DNA of 64,000 nucleotides from Lithospermum erythrorhizon (GCA_019722365.1 JADFUC010000006.1:1-64000), one strand, 5' to 3'; counted from the stretch's first letter, positions 1 to 13,170 are shown. The notes: generated by a model from the letters alone, not told the origin. Numbers and translations: made by a program.

Positions 1-1461
1 ATCAGTACTTCGTTCAGTTACGTATTGCTAGTATGTTTATGTTTGGGTGTATTCCACGTTTAGTATATTTGTGTTATGGGCGTATACGTGAGTATATGTA
101 TGTTTGAGTACTTATAGGTTCTATACGAAATTGTTATATACGTGTATATTATGGATGTTACATTGAGATTATTGTGATGGTAGCATGTTTGGTTTATTAT
201 TGTGTGAAATGTGAATTTTTGAATTGAGAATGTTTGGGATGATGTAGGGTGTTCGAAGGGTGAGCCTGCACACTTTGGAAAAGGATATGATGATGTTGGG
301 TGTTCGAAGGGTGAGCCTGCCGGGAAAAGGATATGTTGTTGTTGGGTGTTCGAAGGGTGAGCCTGCCGGGAAAAGGATGGAATGTTATATGTGATATTGC
401 TGTGGTTTCATTTTCGTAAGTTTATTTTATTGTTGTTGTAGTATGAACGTCGTGTTGCGAAATTATGCTGTTTTACTCGTTTGATTATGTGATATGAGAT
501 CTTGGGTATGACATGCGGTGAATGTAGGCTGAGTCCTACAGCAAATATTATTGTATGTTGATGATGATTTTGAATGGTGATATTTACGTATTATATATAT
601 ATATATATCTACTTATCGCCACATCATATCCTTCTTTGTGTACCTCATTCGGATGTGGGTAAGTTACCATCCGGGTGATTCGTTTTCCAACAGGCACATC
701 GAGCACCGCCGCCAGTTGACGAGGTGCCATTTGTGAAGCGGCAGAGTTCGTGGGTGTCTGTTGATGTTACCTAGGTGAGGGACGAGTGGCTAGGATCCTC
801 GTGATCATCTTTATTATTTTTGATATACTTTCAGTTTCACATTTGTTTTGGGATGTTGAAATTGTAAACTATTTTGTGGAGTATTTGAGACTTGATATGC
901 GATGAAATTTTATACTTTGGTTTGATTTAGCGTGCCACGATGGGTTAAACTACGTATTACAACATTTTTGAGGTTTGAAACTATTTTTACTTTTATGAAA
1001 TTCTCCGAGGTTTATTGGTCATCGAGCAATTGATTTTCATGTCAACCATTGTATGGTGACTCCGATATACGAGTTGATAGCGAATCGACCTCGAGGCGTC
1101 TGGCTGAGGCGAGTCGTTTACATACATATCTTCTATGGGTCGTTTCGTAGCGACCCACCCCCAGTCGTATACGAGGTTAAGATCATTAACAACTTGTGCA
1201 CGAGAGTGTCGATGGATACAATAACAAATATGACATCTTTGACGTTATCAAAGCAAACTCTACATTCCATCGTGGTGTTCAATAACGCGTCAACAAAACA
1301 ACCAGAATACAAATCCTTTGAATAATACAACCCAGAGGATATACAAGAAATCAAAATAGCATAGGAAAAGTATGACAACGGACCCTCAATAAAATACAAC
1401 ACAGTCTAGAAATATACAAGTCGACAACAAAAGGGAATGAGCGGTAGGGGCTTCATGCATT
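1..1461. repeat. Partial spacer of the 2.85-kb tandem array
   Basis: Non-coding. The same sequence recurs in the same order at about 2880-4350, 5740-7205 and 22040-23457. It contains a short tandem repeat of about 48 bp (around 236-375, core gttcgaagggtgagcctgcc), a TA microsatellite at about 592-608, then a segment ending in gtttaca near 1125 that resembles the 3' end of a plus-strand Tekay-like LTR. After about 27 bp a segment begins (near 1149) that resembles the start of the minus-oriented LTRs at 45137 and 53035. Small ORFs here are not conserved between copies. Confidence 0.8.
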
Positions 1462-2292
1462 TGTTGATAACGGAAATTTATTCAATAAGCCACTCACGTT
1501 AAATTAATTAGCTAGTTCCAATTCAATAAGTTATATATTGAAATTTAGCTGGAGTAAATCATGCGGCCCAATTAAATAGCCTTGCATGTGGCGTTTATTA
1601 TCAAATTATAAATTGTCGCATTGAAATTGGATCGCCTAATTATGACCCGGCCAGCATGAGAAAGCGAGTCATAATAAATAATTATTTCCTTCAAATAAAC
1701 ATTTGGAAATAATTAAAAGAGTTGGATAATTATATCTTCTAAATAAATACAAAAGATATACTTTGTCGAACAAAATCATGTAATTATTCTTTAGTATGTT
1801 GGAAAATGAATTATCCCGGGAGAGTCTGGCTTGAACCCGTCGAAGTAGTAAGCTGAGACGTCGAAGTCAGTTGGCAGAGACCAGCGAAGTCGGGCTCGGC
1901 CCAATGAAGGCAAGCCCAAATCGAGCCCATCACCTAATATGCCTATAAATAGAGGCATTCTCAGAACCATTTTAAGGGATAAAAATTCATTTGCAAGAAG
2001 AAGACAAAAGCAGAAGAAGAGAAAAGCTCTCTGAAAATCGAGAGGAGCCACACATCGAACTTTCCAGAGTAAATGCAAACTTCAAGCTTTTGAATCTTCG
2101 AATCTTCAAGTATTTGAATCTTCAAACATTCAAGTATTAAAGTTGAATCGAGCCCTTGAATTGAAGTGTCGCAACGTCTAAGTGTTCGAGTTACAAGTGT
2201 TTGACAAATCGAAGTCCAGAAACAATTTCTTAAGGCACTTGACTTGTAATGTGAAGTAAATCGAGAGGAATAAATAAATTGTACTCAAATCA
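1462..2292 (+). mobile_element. Tat-type LTR, array copy 1 (solo)
   Basis: Starts TGTTGATAACGG and shares its whole length with copies at 4351, 7206, 20643 and 23458. It carries the shared AT-rich block (ttatatattgaaatttagct), a TATA box (cctataaatagaggc, about 1941) and a purine-rich leader. It ends at actcaaatca. No internal retroelement sequence follows; the array spacer does. It is best read as a solo LTR carried within the tandem unit. Confidence 0.8.
1941..1955 (+). promoter_or_regulatory. LTR TATA box
   Basis: The motif cctataaatagaggc sits about 480 bp into the LTR, followed by a purine-rich leader: the usual place for the Pol II core promoter of an LTR. The same box is present in other copies (about 4810, 23941) and slightly altered in the 5' LTR (cacataaatagaggc, about 7686) and 3' LTR (cctataaatgaggc, about 21117). 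Confidence 0.6.
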
Positions 2293-4350
2293 TATCAACA
2301 ATATTTTCAATAGCGATTCACGATGGTGAATTCCAACTACCCCAACTAAAACCCATAATCGGCGATACGCATCCAAATTACCAATATTTCAGCCAATTTC
2401 AATCATTAAATTTTCTACTTTTCCAAATAATTAACCCATTTCTAACAACCTCTAATCCCAAAGCCGTTTACTACTCCAAAATCTACTAGAACTAATTTCA
2501 ACATATTCTTCCAACAACTTATAACTCATAATTTCATCGAAACAATCATAATAAAGGTCCAGTATGGGTTGAAAACTTCGAGGAATTGAATTAGGATAAG
2601 GATTGAAATTGTTAAGAGTATTAATTATATATTTTAGTGTTGACTCGGAATGCGGGAAAAGCGTCTTGGATCGATTGGTAGCTTGGGCGCTAATTAGTGC
2701 TTAGCCAAGGTGGGGGATTTATCACTCGTTTGTTACCTCGTTTATGTTTGAAGTATATAGTAATTAATTTTGGTATGTAGGCGTGTTATAAACATACGTA
2801 GGGTATAGTTGTGAAAGTGTGTGAAATGTTGACTTGTAGTGGTTGTGCTAGATGCGTTATGGTATAATTATTTTGTAGTATTTATTGTTTGAGTGCTGGG
2901 TCCTTTAATTATGTTTATGTTTGGGTGTATTCACGTTTAGTATATTTGTGTTATGGGCCGTATGCGTGAGTATATGTATGTTTAGTATAGGTTCTCTGAG
3001 AATTGTTATATCGTGTATATTATGGATGCTAGATTGAGATTATTGTGTGATGGTAGCATGTTTGGTTTATTGTGTGTGAAATGTGAATTGTTTGAATTGA
3101 GAATCTTTGGGATGATGTGGGGCGTTCGAAGGCGAGCTTTGCACGGAAGGATATGATGATGTTGGGTGTTCGAAGGGTGAGCACACTTGGGGAAAAGGAT
3201 ATGTTGTTGTTGGGTGTTAGAGGTAGGCACAGGAAAAGGATGGAATGTTATATGTGATATTCTTGTGGTTTCATTTGTGCGAAAGTTTATTTTATTGTTG
3301 TAAGTATGAAGGCATTCGTGTTGCGAAATTATCTTTGTTTACTTTCGTTTGATTATGTGATATGAGATCTTAGGTATGACATGCTGCAGTGAATGTAAGT
3401 GAGTCTACGTAATGTGTGTATGTTGATGATGGTTATTTTCTATGATGCCTTGGATAATTGATATTTACGTATTATATATATATATATATATCTACCTTAT
3501 CTACGCCCATCTATATCCTTCTTTGTGTCTCGTTCGGATGTGGGTAAGTTAACATCCGGGTGAATCGTTTCATTAGGCTATAGAACACCGCTTACGCGCC
3601 AGTTAATGGGTGCCGTTTGTGACGGCGGAGTTCGTGGGTGGTCCGTTGATTTTACCTAGGTGAGGGGCAGTAGCTGAAGTCCTCAGCAGTCATCTTTTTT
3701 ATTATTTTGATATACTCGGTTTTCACATTTTGTTTGGGATGTTGAAATTGTAAACTATTTTGTGGGTATTTGAGGAGCTTGATATGCGATGAAATTTTAT
3801 ACTTTGGTTTGATTTGGCGATGCCACGATGGTTAAACTACGTATTACAACATTTTTGAGGTTTTGAAACTATTTTACTTTTTATGAAACTATATCGGGTT
3901 TGTGGTCGTGAGCAATTGATTTTAATATCAACCGTTGTATGGTGACTCCGATATCTGAGTTGATGTGAATCCAACCTCGGGCGTGCGACTCGAGGTAGTC
4001 TATACATATCTTACATGAATTCGTTTAAAGTAACGACCCACCCAATCGGCCATACGAGGTTAAGATCATTAACAGCACATGCACGAGTCACCCGTCGATG
4101 GATCTGATAACAAATATGACATCTTGACATTATCAAAACTGTCTATTCCATGGTGGTGAACATAACACATCCAACAAAAGCAACGGAATACAAATCAGCT
4201 TTGCTGAATAATACAACGGGATATACCAAGAAATCCAAAATACTGACATAGGAAGAATGTAATGACGGACCCCTACAGTAAAATACAACACGAAGTCTAC
4301 AAATATACAAATCGACAACAAAGGGAATAGTAGTAGGACTTCTATGCCCT
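2293..4350. repeat. Array spacer, complete copy 1
   Basis: Non-coding. Positions 2293-2575 resemble the minus orientation of the Tekay-like LTR. From about 2575 (gggttgaaaacttcgagg) onward the sequence resembles the plus orientation (compare 37100 onward), so the unit contains an inversion junction. It then has the 48-bp-type repeat (about 3108-3240), a TA microsatellite (about 3472-3491), a plus-LTR end near 4000 and the start of a minus-oriented LTR (near 4030), cut at 4350 by the next Tat LTR. Confidence 0.75.
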
Positions 4351-5141
4351 TGATGATAGCAATTTATTCAATAAATACTCACATTAAAATTAATTAACTA
4401 AGTTCGATTCAATAAGTTATATATTGAAATTTAGCTAATTAAATCATGTTAATTAAATATGTACATGTAGTTTATTATCAAATTATAAATTGTCGCATTG
4501 AAATTGGATGCGCCTAATTACTTGATACGACACATGAAACGGGATCATAATAAATAATTATTCCTCAAATAAACATTTGAAAATAATTTAAAGAGTTGAA
4601 TAATTATATCTTCTAAATAAATACAAAGATATACTTTGTCGAACAAATCATGTAATTATTCTTTAATTGTGGAAGAATAATTATCGGGAAGATCAACCGA
4701 GACAATCGAAGTCAAGTAGTGAGATAATCAGTTCAAGTTGGCTTGAGACCAACAGAAGTCAGACAAAAGAAGCAATCGAAGGCAAGCCAAATCAAGCCAT
4801 GCGCTATATGCTATAAATAGAGGCATTCTCATTCCATTTTAAGGGATGGTGTTTGCAAGAAAGAAGACAAAAGCGAGAAGAGAAAAGCTCTACAAAATCG
4901 AGAGAACTTCTACGCTTGACTTTAGTCATCTGAAACTTCAGCCTTTGAATCTTCGAATCTTCAAGTATTGAATCTTTAAACATTCAAGTATTAAAGTTCA
5001 AGATCAGCCCTTGAATTGAAGTGTGCAACATCTAAGTGATTCGAAGTTACAAGTGTTGAACAATCAAGTCCAGAACAATTTCATGCAATACTTGACTTAT
5101 GTGTAGTAGAATCGGAGAATAAATAGATTGTACTCAAATCA
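4351..5141 (+). mobile_element. Tat-type LTR, array copy 2 (solo)
   Basis: Same order of blocks as the copy at 1462, with scattered small indels. It starts tgatgatagc (degraded TGTTGATAACGG), keeps the tataaatagaggc TATA box near 4810, and ends actcaaatca at 5141, where the same spacer resumes. The distance to the previous copy is 2889 bp and to the next 2855 bp. Confidence 0.8.
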
Positions 5142-6315
5142 TATCAACAATATTTCAATAGCAGTTACGATGGCGAATTTCAACTACCCAACCAAAACCC
5201 ATAATTTGCAAATACCTTATCCAAATTACCAATATTTCAACCAATTTCAATCAACTGGTACCTAATTTTCCAGCCTAAATTAACATTTCTATGACCTCAA
5301 TCCCAAGCCCGCGTTTCTGCACTCAAAATCTACTAGAACTAATTTCAACATATATTCTTCAACAACTTATAACTCATAATTTCACATCAAACAATCATAA
5401 TAAAGGTCAATATGGGTTGAAAACTCGAAATTGAATTAGGATAAGGATTAGTATAAGAGTAATAATTATATTTTCGGGTGTTGATTTCGGAGCGGGAAGC
5501 GTGCGGATGATTAATAGCAGGCGCTAGTGGTGCCAGGTGAGGGATTTATCACTCGTTTGTTACCTGTTTATGTTTTGAAGCGAAGTATATGGTAATTAAT
5601 TTTAGTATGTAGGCGTATTTATAAACTTATCTGTAGGTATAGTTGTGAAATTGTGAAATGTTGACTTGTATGGTGGTTGTGTTAGATGCATTATGGTATA
5701 TTTATTTTTGTGGTATTTATGTTTGAGTGTAGGTCCTTTGAGTATGTTTATGTTTGGGTATTCACGTTTGATATATTTGTGTTATAGATACATTGTAAGT
5801 ATATGTATGTTTGAGTATAGGTTACATCTGAAATTGTTATATCGTGTATATTATGGATGCTACATTGAATTATTGTGATGGTAGCATGTTTGGTTTTGTG
5901 TGTGTGAAATGTGAGTGTTGAATTGAGAATGTTTGGGATGATGCTAGGTGTTCGAAGGGGCGAGCACCGCACTGGAAAAGGATATGATGATGTTGGGTAT
6001 TCGAGGGTGAGCTTTTTGCCGGGGAGAAAAGGATATGTTGTTGTTGGGTGTTCGAAGGGTGAGGCGACGGGAAAAGGATGGAAAGTTATATGTGATATTC
6101 TTTGTGGTTTTCATTTTAAGTAAGTTTATTTTATTGTTGTTGTAGTATGAGCGTCGTTAATTTGCGAGAATTATCTTTTGTTTTTACTCGTTTGATTATG
6201 TGATGAGATCTTGGGTATGACATGTGGTATGAATGTAAATTTGAGTCTACATAATGTGTGTGTATGTTGATGATGGTTATTTTTTCTATGATGCCTTGGA
6301 TGAGTGATATTTACG

Positions 6316-6353
<38 letters not shown>

Positions 6354-7205
6354 GCTTATATCGCCACATCTATATCCTTCGTATTGCCTCGTTTGGATGT
6401 GGGTAAGTTAACATCACGGTGATTCGTTTCCTTTAAGGCATCGAGCACCCTTCCCTTGATTGGCCAGTGCCATTTGTGTGTGGGAGTTCGTGGGTGTCTG
6501 TTGATGTTACCTAGGTGAGGAAGGAGTGGCTAGGATCCTCGCAGTCATCTTTTTATTATTTTGATGTACTCAATTTTCACATTTTGTTTTGGGATGTTGA
6601 AATTGTAAACTATTTTGTGGAGTATTTGAGACTTGGTATGTGATGAAATTTTATACTTTGGTTTTGATTTAGGCGATGCCACGATGGTTAAACTCTGTAT
6701 TACAACATTTTTGAGGTTTCGAAACTATTTTATTTTTTATCAAACTATCAGGTTTATTGGTTATTAAACAGGTGATTTTCGTGTCAACCATCGTATGGTG
6801 ACTCAGATACTCTGAGGTTGATGTGAATCCAACCCCTCGAGGCGTGCGACTCGGGCGGTCGTTACATACATATCTTCTATGAATTCGTTTCATCAACGAC
6901 CCTTTGAGTCGGCATACAGGTTAAGATCATTAACAACACATTGCACGAGTCACCAATCGATGGATACAATAACAAATATGACATCTTTGACATTATCAAA
7001 ACAAACTCTATTCATTACGTAATTGTTCGACAACGCATCAACAAAACAACGAATACAAATCAACTTTGAATAATACAACCCAGGATATACAAAATCCAAA
7101 ATGCAACATAGGAAAAGTATGACAGGACCCTGATAAAATACAACAGAAGTCTAGAAATATGCAAATTAAGACCAGGGAATGAGCGTGAGGACTTCCTATG
7201 CCACT
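5142..7205. repeat. Array spacer, complete copy 2
   Basis: Same composition as 2293-4350: minus-oriented LTR piece, inversion junction near 5420, 48-bp-type repeats (about 5930-6080), TA microsatellite (about 6319-6352), tail-to-tail LTR junction near 6890, then the 5' LTR of the full Tat element. Small ORFs lie in this repeat but differ between copies, so none is called as a gene. Confidence 0.75.
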
Positions 7206-8029
7206 TGTTGATAACGGAAATTTATTCAATAAATACTCACATTAAAGTAATTAACTAAGTTCCAATTCGATAAGTTATATATTGAAATTTAGCTAATTAA
7301 ATCATGCGGCCCAATTAAATATGTACATGTGGCGTTTATTATCAAATTATAAATTGTCGCATTGAAATTGGATCGCCTAATTATGACCCGACACATGAGA
7401 AACGGGATCATAATAAATAATTATTTCCTCCAAATAAACATTTGGAAATAATTAAAGAGTTGGATAATTATATCTTCTAAATAAATATAAAGATATACTT
7501 TATCGAACAAAATCATGTAATTATTCTTTAATTATGTTGGAAGAATAATTATCGGAAGGTCCAAGCGAGACCAATCGAAGTCAAAGTAGTGAGACCAATC
7601 GAAGTCCAATTCAGCCGAGACCAGCCGAAGTCGGGCTCGAGCCCAATCGAGCAAGCCCAAATCGAGCCCGTCGCTTTTTAATATGCACATAAATAGAGGC
7701 ATTCTCGTTAAATTTTAAGGGATGAAAATTCATTTGCAAGAAAGACAAAAAGCGAGAAGAAGAAAAGCTCTACAAAAATGAGGAGAACTCTACATTGACT
7801 TTCAAGTCGCATCACGAAACTTGAAGCCTTTGAATCTTCGAATCTTCAAGTATTAGAATCTTCAAACATTAAGTATTAAAGTTCAAGATCGAGCCCTTGA
7901 ATTGAAGTGTCTTTGACATCTAAGTGTTCGAGTTACAAGTGTTGAACAATCAAGTCCAGAACAATGCTAAGGCCATGACTTTATGTGTGAAGTAGAATGA
8001 GGAATAAATAGAGATTGTACTCAAATCCA
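7206..8029 (+). mobile_element. 5' LTR of the Tat element
   Basis: Begins TGTTGATAACGG and follows the solo copies closely up to actcaaatc at about 8027. The next 70 bp, ending ttatgttaca at 8100, are absent from all other copies. A canonical primer-binding site should lie just after the LTR, and the PBS-like motif lies at about 8104, so the true LTR may extend to about 8100. Confidence 0.75.
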
Positions 8030-8103
8030 TGTGTTTCTTTGCAATTGCTTATTTCGCATCTTTAATCATCATCTTTAGGATTAAGGAAATTTATGTTACA
8101 AAT

Positions 8104-8122
8104 TTGGCACGCCCGGTGGGAC
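8104..8122 (+). other. Primer-binding site (candidate)
   Basis: The motif tggcacgcccggtgggacc starts with TGG, the complement of a tRNA 3' CCA end. It is the kind of sequence that follows the 5' LTR of many plant Tat/Ogre elements. It lies 4 bp after the string ttatgttaca, a good LTR end, but about 75 bp after the LTR end defined by the other copies. Which tRNA primes is not determined here. Confidence 0.6.
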
Positions 8123-8169
8123 CATCTACCTCATCTCGGCTTCATTCAAGTGATACTCGAATTCAAGCA

Positions 8170-9906
8170 ATGACTCGGAAGGTGATACTTCAAGCTTCTG
8201 ATTCAGTATCTCTTGAAGCTCCTCAGTAAGTGTAGGAGTTACCACTTGTATGACATGTCAGCTTTTGATAAGAAAGAGGCTGCGAGAATCTTCTGGTGGA
8301 CTCAATTATTGGGTCAATGCAGCCGAGATGATTCAATTGTTAAACCCGGCCCGGTACAAAGGAGACATGATGTCCATGACCAGAAGACTCTTGAGATCAC
8401 ACTTGCTGCCACCCGACCCCAACTCCTGCGTCGAGCTAGCGATTCATCTTGACGGTTTGGCGCCTTAACGTCTCCTCGTCGAATTTGCAATTAAAGTATC
8501 TACCGTGCATGAGAAACTCTGATCCTATACTCCGTAATGATGACAACCTCTCTTTGAACTTAGAAGAACAAAATTCGCGCCATTTACGGGGAGCTGCGGA
8601 GAGGGACTTGCTAAGTATATTAAGCAGATGCTAAGATCTCCGTAATCATGGAGAAGGTTGCAACCAACGAGTGAAGGGCGGAACAATGCATGTTTGGGCG
8701 CTGTCGTCTGCGAGGTTCAGAAAGCTGCGAGAGGAACAAAGTCGAATGAATCAAATATTTTGATCTCGTGATGGGATTATCCACATGAATCCAACTTAGG
8801 GAGTTCATCGTAGGAGACAATCAAGGACAAAATTTGGAGGATCGAACCTTCATATGCTTATGTCAAACCATATACTCAGCGCATTGAAATAATGAAGATG
8901 CCAAATGGTTATCAGCCACCGAAACTCCAACAGTTTGATGGAAATGGAATCCCAAACAACATGTTGCTCGTTACATTAGAAACTTTTAATAATGCGGGAA
9001 GCAGAGGCAATTATTTATACGGTGAAACAATTTGTTCGCTCCTTGAAGGGAAATGCATTTTGATTGGTTCCACTTGAATTGGGCCGAGTTCTATTATTGG
9101 TGAGTGCGATTGGAAAATAGATTCATAACAGATTCTATAGCACTCGTCGTACCGTGACATGATAGAACTCACAAATGCTAAGCAAAGAAAAGAAGAGCCT
9201 GTTACTGATTTCATTAATCGTTGGAGGAATTTAAGTTTGAACTGCAAAGACCGTTTGTGTGAGGCTTCTGCAATTGACATGTGTATTCAAGGCATGCATT
9301 GGGATCTCCAGTACATCCTTCAAGGGATCAAACCCAAGTCATTTGAGGAGTTGGCCTGAGCTGTAACGTAGGCAGTATTGTGAACAAAAGCACAACTTTC
9401 TTTGCCCAAGATGTTCGGGAAGGACCAAGACAAATTTGGGGTAGAAAGGTGGAAAGAATTTAGCAAGGGATGATGGTAGCGGGAGGCTCACGGCAGTGCT
9501 TCCTCTCGGTGAAGTTCTCGGTTAAGTCTAAGAAGGAAGGAGAAGGCCCGAAGATGAAATGAGGGTAGTTGAAGGAATTGCAAGAGAAGACTTATCCTTT
9601 CAGGAGTGCGATGTTTTGCGGAATGTTTGATGACATGATCAAAGAAGATGATAAATTGCGAAATAGAGCGTCGAGGCAATGGAAAAGACCAAAGATTACT
9701 GCAAATATCACCGTCTAGTTGGTCATCCTATTGAGAAGTGTTTTGTCTTCAAGGACAAGGTAATGGAATTAGCTCGACAAGGAAGGATACTCCTCGAGGA
9801 AGAGAAGGTTGCCACTAATCAAGTAACTATCGGGTTTGGAAGTATGGATCCGATAACTGTTAATGTTCATGAGGATGTACCCATGCCAGCTATTACCCGG
9901 ATCTAA
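8170..9906 (+). pseudogene. Tat element gag (broken)
   Basis: Capsid/nucleocapsid region. The frame with MTRKVILQASDSVS at 8170 gives the likely N-terminus. At 8892 comes PNGYQPPKLQQFDGNG, and at 9159 ELTNAKQRKEEPVTDFINRW followed by CIQGMHWDLQYILQGIKPKS, the conserved plant retrotransposon gag core. At 9679 a segment YCKYHRLVGHPIEKCFVFKD looks like the nucleocapsid end. The pieces lie in different frames, with stops between about 8230 and 8890, at 9075 and at 9358. Family recognition is firm; no intact protein can be made. Confidence 0.8.
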
Positions 9907-10319
9907 AGAGTAACAATTGCTGCATCCCCAGACAAGAAAGGGGTCTTAGTGCGGAGGCGAAGATGAAAGCGCCCGGGGAGAAGGATGGACTGCGGTTTGC
10001 GAAAGAAATATCTCATTTGATAAGTGAGACAAACTTTACCAAAGATAAAGGCGGTTAGAAAGCGTTTCAATAAGAGAAGATTGTTGACTTACCGTCCATT
10101 GGTACTTTGCAAGAGATTGAGCCGGTCTTCTTGAAAAGACCATCCCCAATCACTGAGGGCTTCATTCACGAGAGAGGTTTGGGAAATAATGGAGTATGAA
10201 TCTTGTCACCATGTTCTTACGAAGAGGAAGAGGGAACCTGTGAAAGAAAGTCGAAGAAACACCTCAGACGGATGAAAGAAAAATGTCTAGTTTCACACAA
10301 GAATTCAACTGAAGAGGAT

Positions 10320-10713
10320 TTAGCTTCTTAGCGATCTTGAAATATAACCGACCTACGTATGTATAAGGTATACATGTGAAGAAGTCAGTCGAATCTTAAT
10401 TGATGGAGGATCGGTAAATATTTTACCATTAGAAGACCACCGAGATAATTGTTATTTGAATTGAGGCTGCCAACGAAATCGACTTATGATTCAAAGGCTT
10501 CAACCAAAAGAGGCCCAAGGAGGCTGTCAGGAAAATCCCTCTTGCCTATCCATAGGAGATATGAGTTCAACCTCATGGTTTCGTGTCATCGATAAAGGCC
10601 TAAGCATCTTGCTTGGGCGACAATGGATACACTCAATAATTGTTCCTTCGCTTCACAATGCTTCAAATATAGCAAAGATGGAGTTGAAAAGGGCGATTAA
10701 GGTAGAGCGATAG
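10320..10713 (+). pseudogene. Tat element aspartic protease (broken)
   Basis: Around 10390 the sequence encodes RILIDGGSVNILP, the retropepsin active-site region with DGG where DSG/DTG is commoner. It continues after a stop and frame change at 10486 with RLQPKEAQGGC and LSILLGRQWIHS, the flap and C-terminal landmark (LLGRPWIH in relatives). It processes Gag-Pol in active relatives. Frameshifts make it non-functional here. Confidence 0.7.
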
Positions 10714-11759
10714 CATTCAGGAACTTGAATCACATAGCGGATGCAAAATATTACATCAGGAAGAATAAAAGGTCGATGAGCCATCGAAGAAGTTCTTCAA
10801 GTCAAGAAGCAAAGGAAGCGAGAAGAAGATGTTAGAGTTCCAATGGTTGGGTTTGTCAAAGAATCTCGAGAAGAGAAGAGATGCAGCCTTGAGTCCTAAA
10901 GGTTTTAAAGGTTTAATATATCGCGAGAATAAGAAAGATAGGCTTCACGTCTAAAGACTTAGAAAGTTTGTCGCCTGATGATGGACAAGAGATGGAGAGG
11001 TGGAAACTCTACGAAAATGTGATATTGGGATCGAAGTCACTTAAGTCTCTTGGTCAAAGCGGGTATGATCCCAAAAGATGAGTCGATGGGAAAATTTGCC
11101 TCGAGAATTGACGGTGAAAGGTGCGACCTCAGTAGAGACTCGAGAGAAAAGCTTAAGGATAGGATATGCCATCAAAGCCACGTACGGGGCTGGGATATAC
11201 TACCTCCTCACAATCGAATTACTATCAAGAGAGCAAAAACTTGATAACTATATTTCCGAAGAAGATGTCTCTCAGGCAAACTGAGGTTATGCATCGGAGT
11301 TGAGATCAGTAAGCCCTCTCCCGAGACTTGAGGCTTAATGGATTAAATGAGCACCCAGTCGATCTTCCGAAAGGGTGGGAACATCGCGCCAACGACGAAG
11401 AATACGTATTCCAAGGTTGGAGGCGTGATCCAAGCGAGTCTGCTGAGAGGTTGGGACCAGTTAGAAGAAGGACTCTAGTGTTTGATAAGTCAAAGGGAAC
11501 AAAAGTGTTGAAGGAGTTCGAAGGTAGGGATGAAAGACATGTCTGCTTAATATGGCTGAGAATTTATGTAAATGTGCTTTGGAAGGTAAGCGAGCGAGGC
11601 CACTTCTCGAAGAACACAGGCTTGAGGGAAGTGTTGGATCCTCACTCCATATTACCGTCAATGACGATGAGACCATAGAGGAGGGGCCTTGAAGAGGCCC
11701 GTGACATTTGAGAAAGGTGTAAAGTCATTGTTGATGGTGAAAGAAATTAGCTTAAGCGC

Positions 11760-13170
11760 GAATGACGAGCCCACGTCCATATAGAAGCTCTCTCTTGCGA
11801 GAGGGAGGAAAAAGTCGTGGGTCTTCTCCATGAGTTTCAAGGCATTGTTTGCATGGACTGAGAAGTGCACAGTTTGGATCCAAAGATTCATGATTCATCA
11901 TCTAGCTGTAAAGAAAGGGGTTAGGCCGATCAAGCAGGCTCAAAGAAGATTTCGTCCAGAGTTGGTCGAATTGGTAGAAATAATAAGTGATCGATCTTTG
12001 GTTTCACCGGGAGGTGAATTATCCGACTTGGTTGTCAACATAGTTCCTGTAAAGAAGAAGAACGGAAAAATACGAGTTTGCGTTGACGGAGATCTCAATC
12101 AAAGCCTCCAAGATGATTTTCCTTTGCACATGCGAGTTAATGATTGATCGACAATGGGCATGAAGCATTGACATGGATTGCAGGTATAGCAGTCGAATGA
12201 CACGGAAGATGAGAGTTAACCTTTAGAACTCGAGGTATATATTGTTACAAAGTGATGCCATTTGGCTTGAAGAATCTTTGGAAGCTGACATACCCGGTAA
12301 CCATGCGAGAAAATATTTGATGATATGCTCCAATAAGAATGTTGAGTGCTACGTCGATGATTTGGTTGTGAAATCAAAGAGCAAGGAATACCATGTGTCT
12401 GATCTCAGAGTAGTGTTGGAGAGACTTGATCTTCATAATAAGATGAATCCTCTGAAGTGTGCTTTTGGTGTAACCTCAGGAAAGTTTCTAGTCTTCATAG
12501 TTCGTCAGCGGGGTATCGAGATAGAGCAGCCAAAGATTGATGCCATCGCTGACATGCGGAACATAAATAATATCCACGAGCTCAAGAGTCTACAAGGAAG
12601 TTGGCTTGCAGCCGTCGTTTCATTTCCAACTTTGGCGAGGAAGATGTCAACCTTTGATCGATTGATGAAAGAAAGGACTTTGTTTGATTAGGATGAAGCA
12701 TATGCGGCTTGATGCTTCGCAGTATCCAAATCGTACCTGCATTGAAACCGCCGTCATGTTTTTGTCCCAAGGAAAACCACTAATCCCACTTACGTTCTGC
12801 GTAGCGAACGTCGGTAGAGCATTAATTACAGCACAAGAGAGCGAGGAAGGAAAGGAGAATGCGTTGTACTATACGAGTCGGATGATGTACCAAATGGTGA
12901 AGTATGCTCCAATTGAAAAACGTGTCGGCCTGTTTTGCAATCAGTGAAACATTGCTGACTCATCTTGTCCGTTTAATCTCAAAAGCAAATCCGATGAAAT
13001 ATGTTATGCTCCGAGCACATGCTTGCCTCAGATGGGTTGGCAAGATGGTACCTCGAATCCCTTGATTTGAAATCATATATGTGCCTCGGAAAGTTGTTAA
13101 GGGACAAAGTTTTTGGCGAGACTTCTTAAGCAGATCATCATGCAGTGAATGAGGAACTCTACGATGAATT
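11760..13170 (+). pseudogene. Tat element reverse transcriptase and RNase H (broken)
   Basis: At 11930-12150: VRPIKQAQRRFRPELVE, then LVVNIVPVKKKNGKIRVCVD, the fingers and palm start. At 12330: VECYVDDLVVKSKSKEYH, so the YVDD catalytic box is intact. It continues with MNPLKCAFGVTSGKFL and IHELKSLQG (thumb). At 12800-12950, ENALYYTSRMM and PIEKRV belong to the gypsy RNase H. The stretch between about 12150 and 12330 carries several stops and indels, and further breaks occur at 12691 and 12947. Positions 10714-11760 show only weak linker-like coding with frequent stops. Confidence 0.85.

Noticed and set aside
1053..1402. Pair of about 90-aa ORFs in the array spacer
   Set aside because: Frames are not kept in the homologous spacers at 3960, 6830 and 23050.
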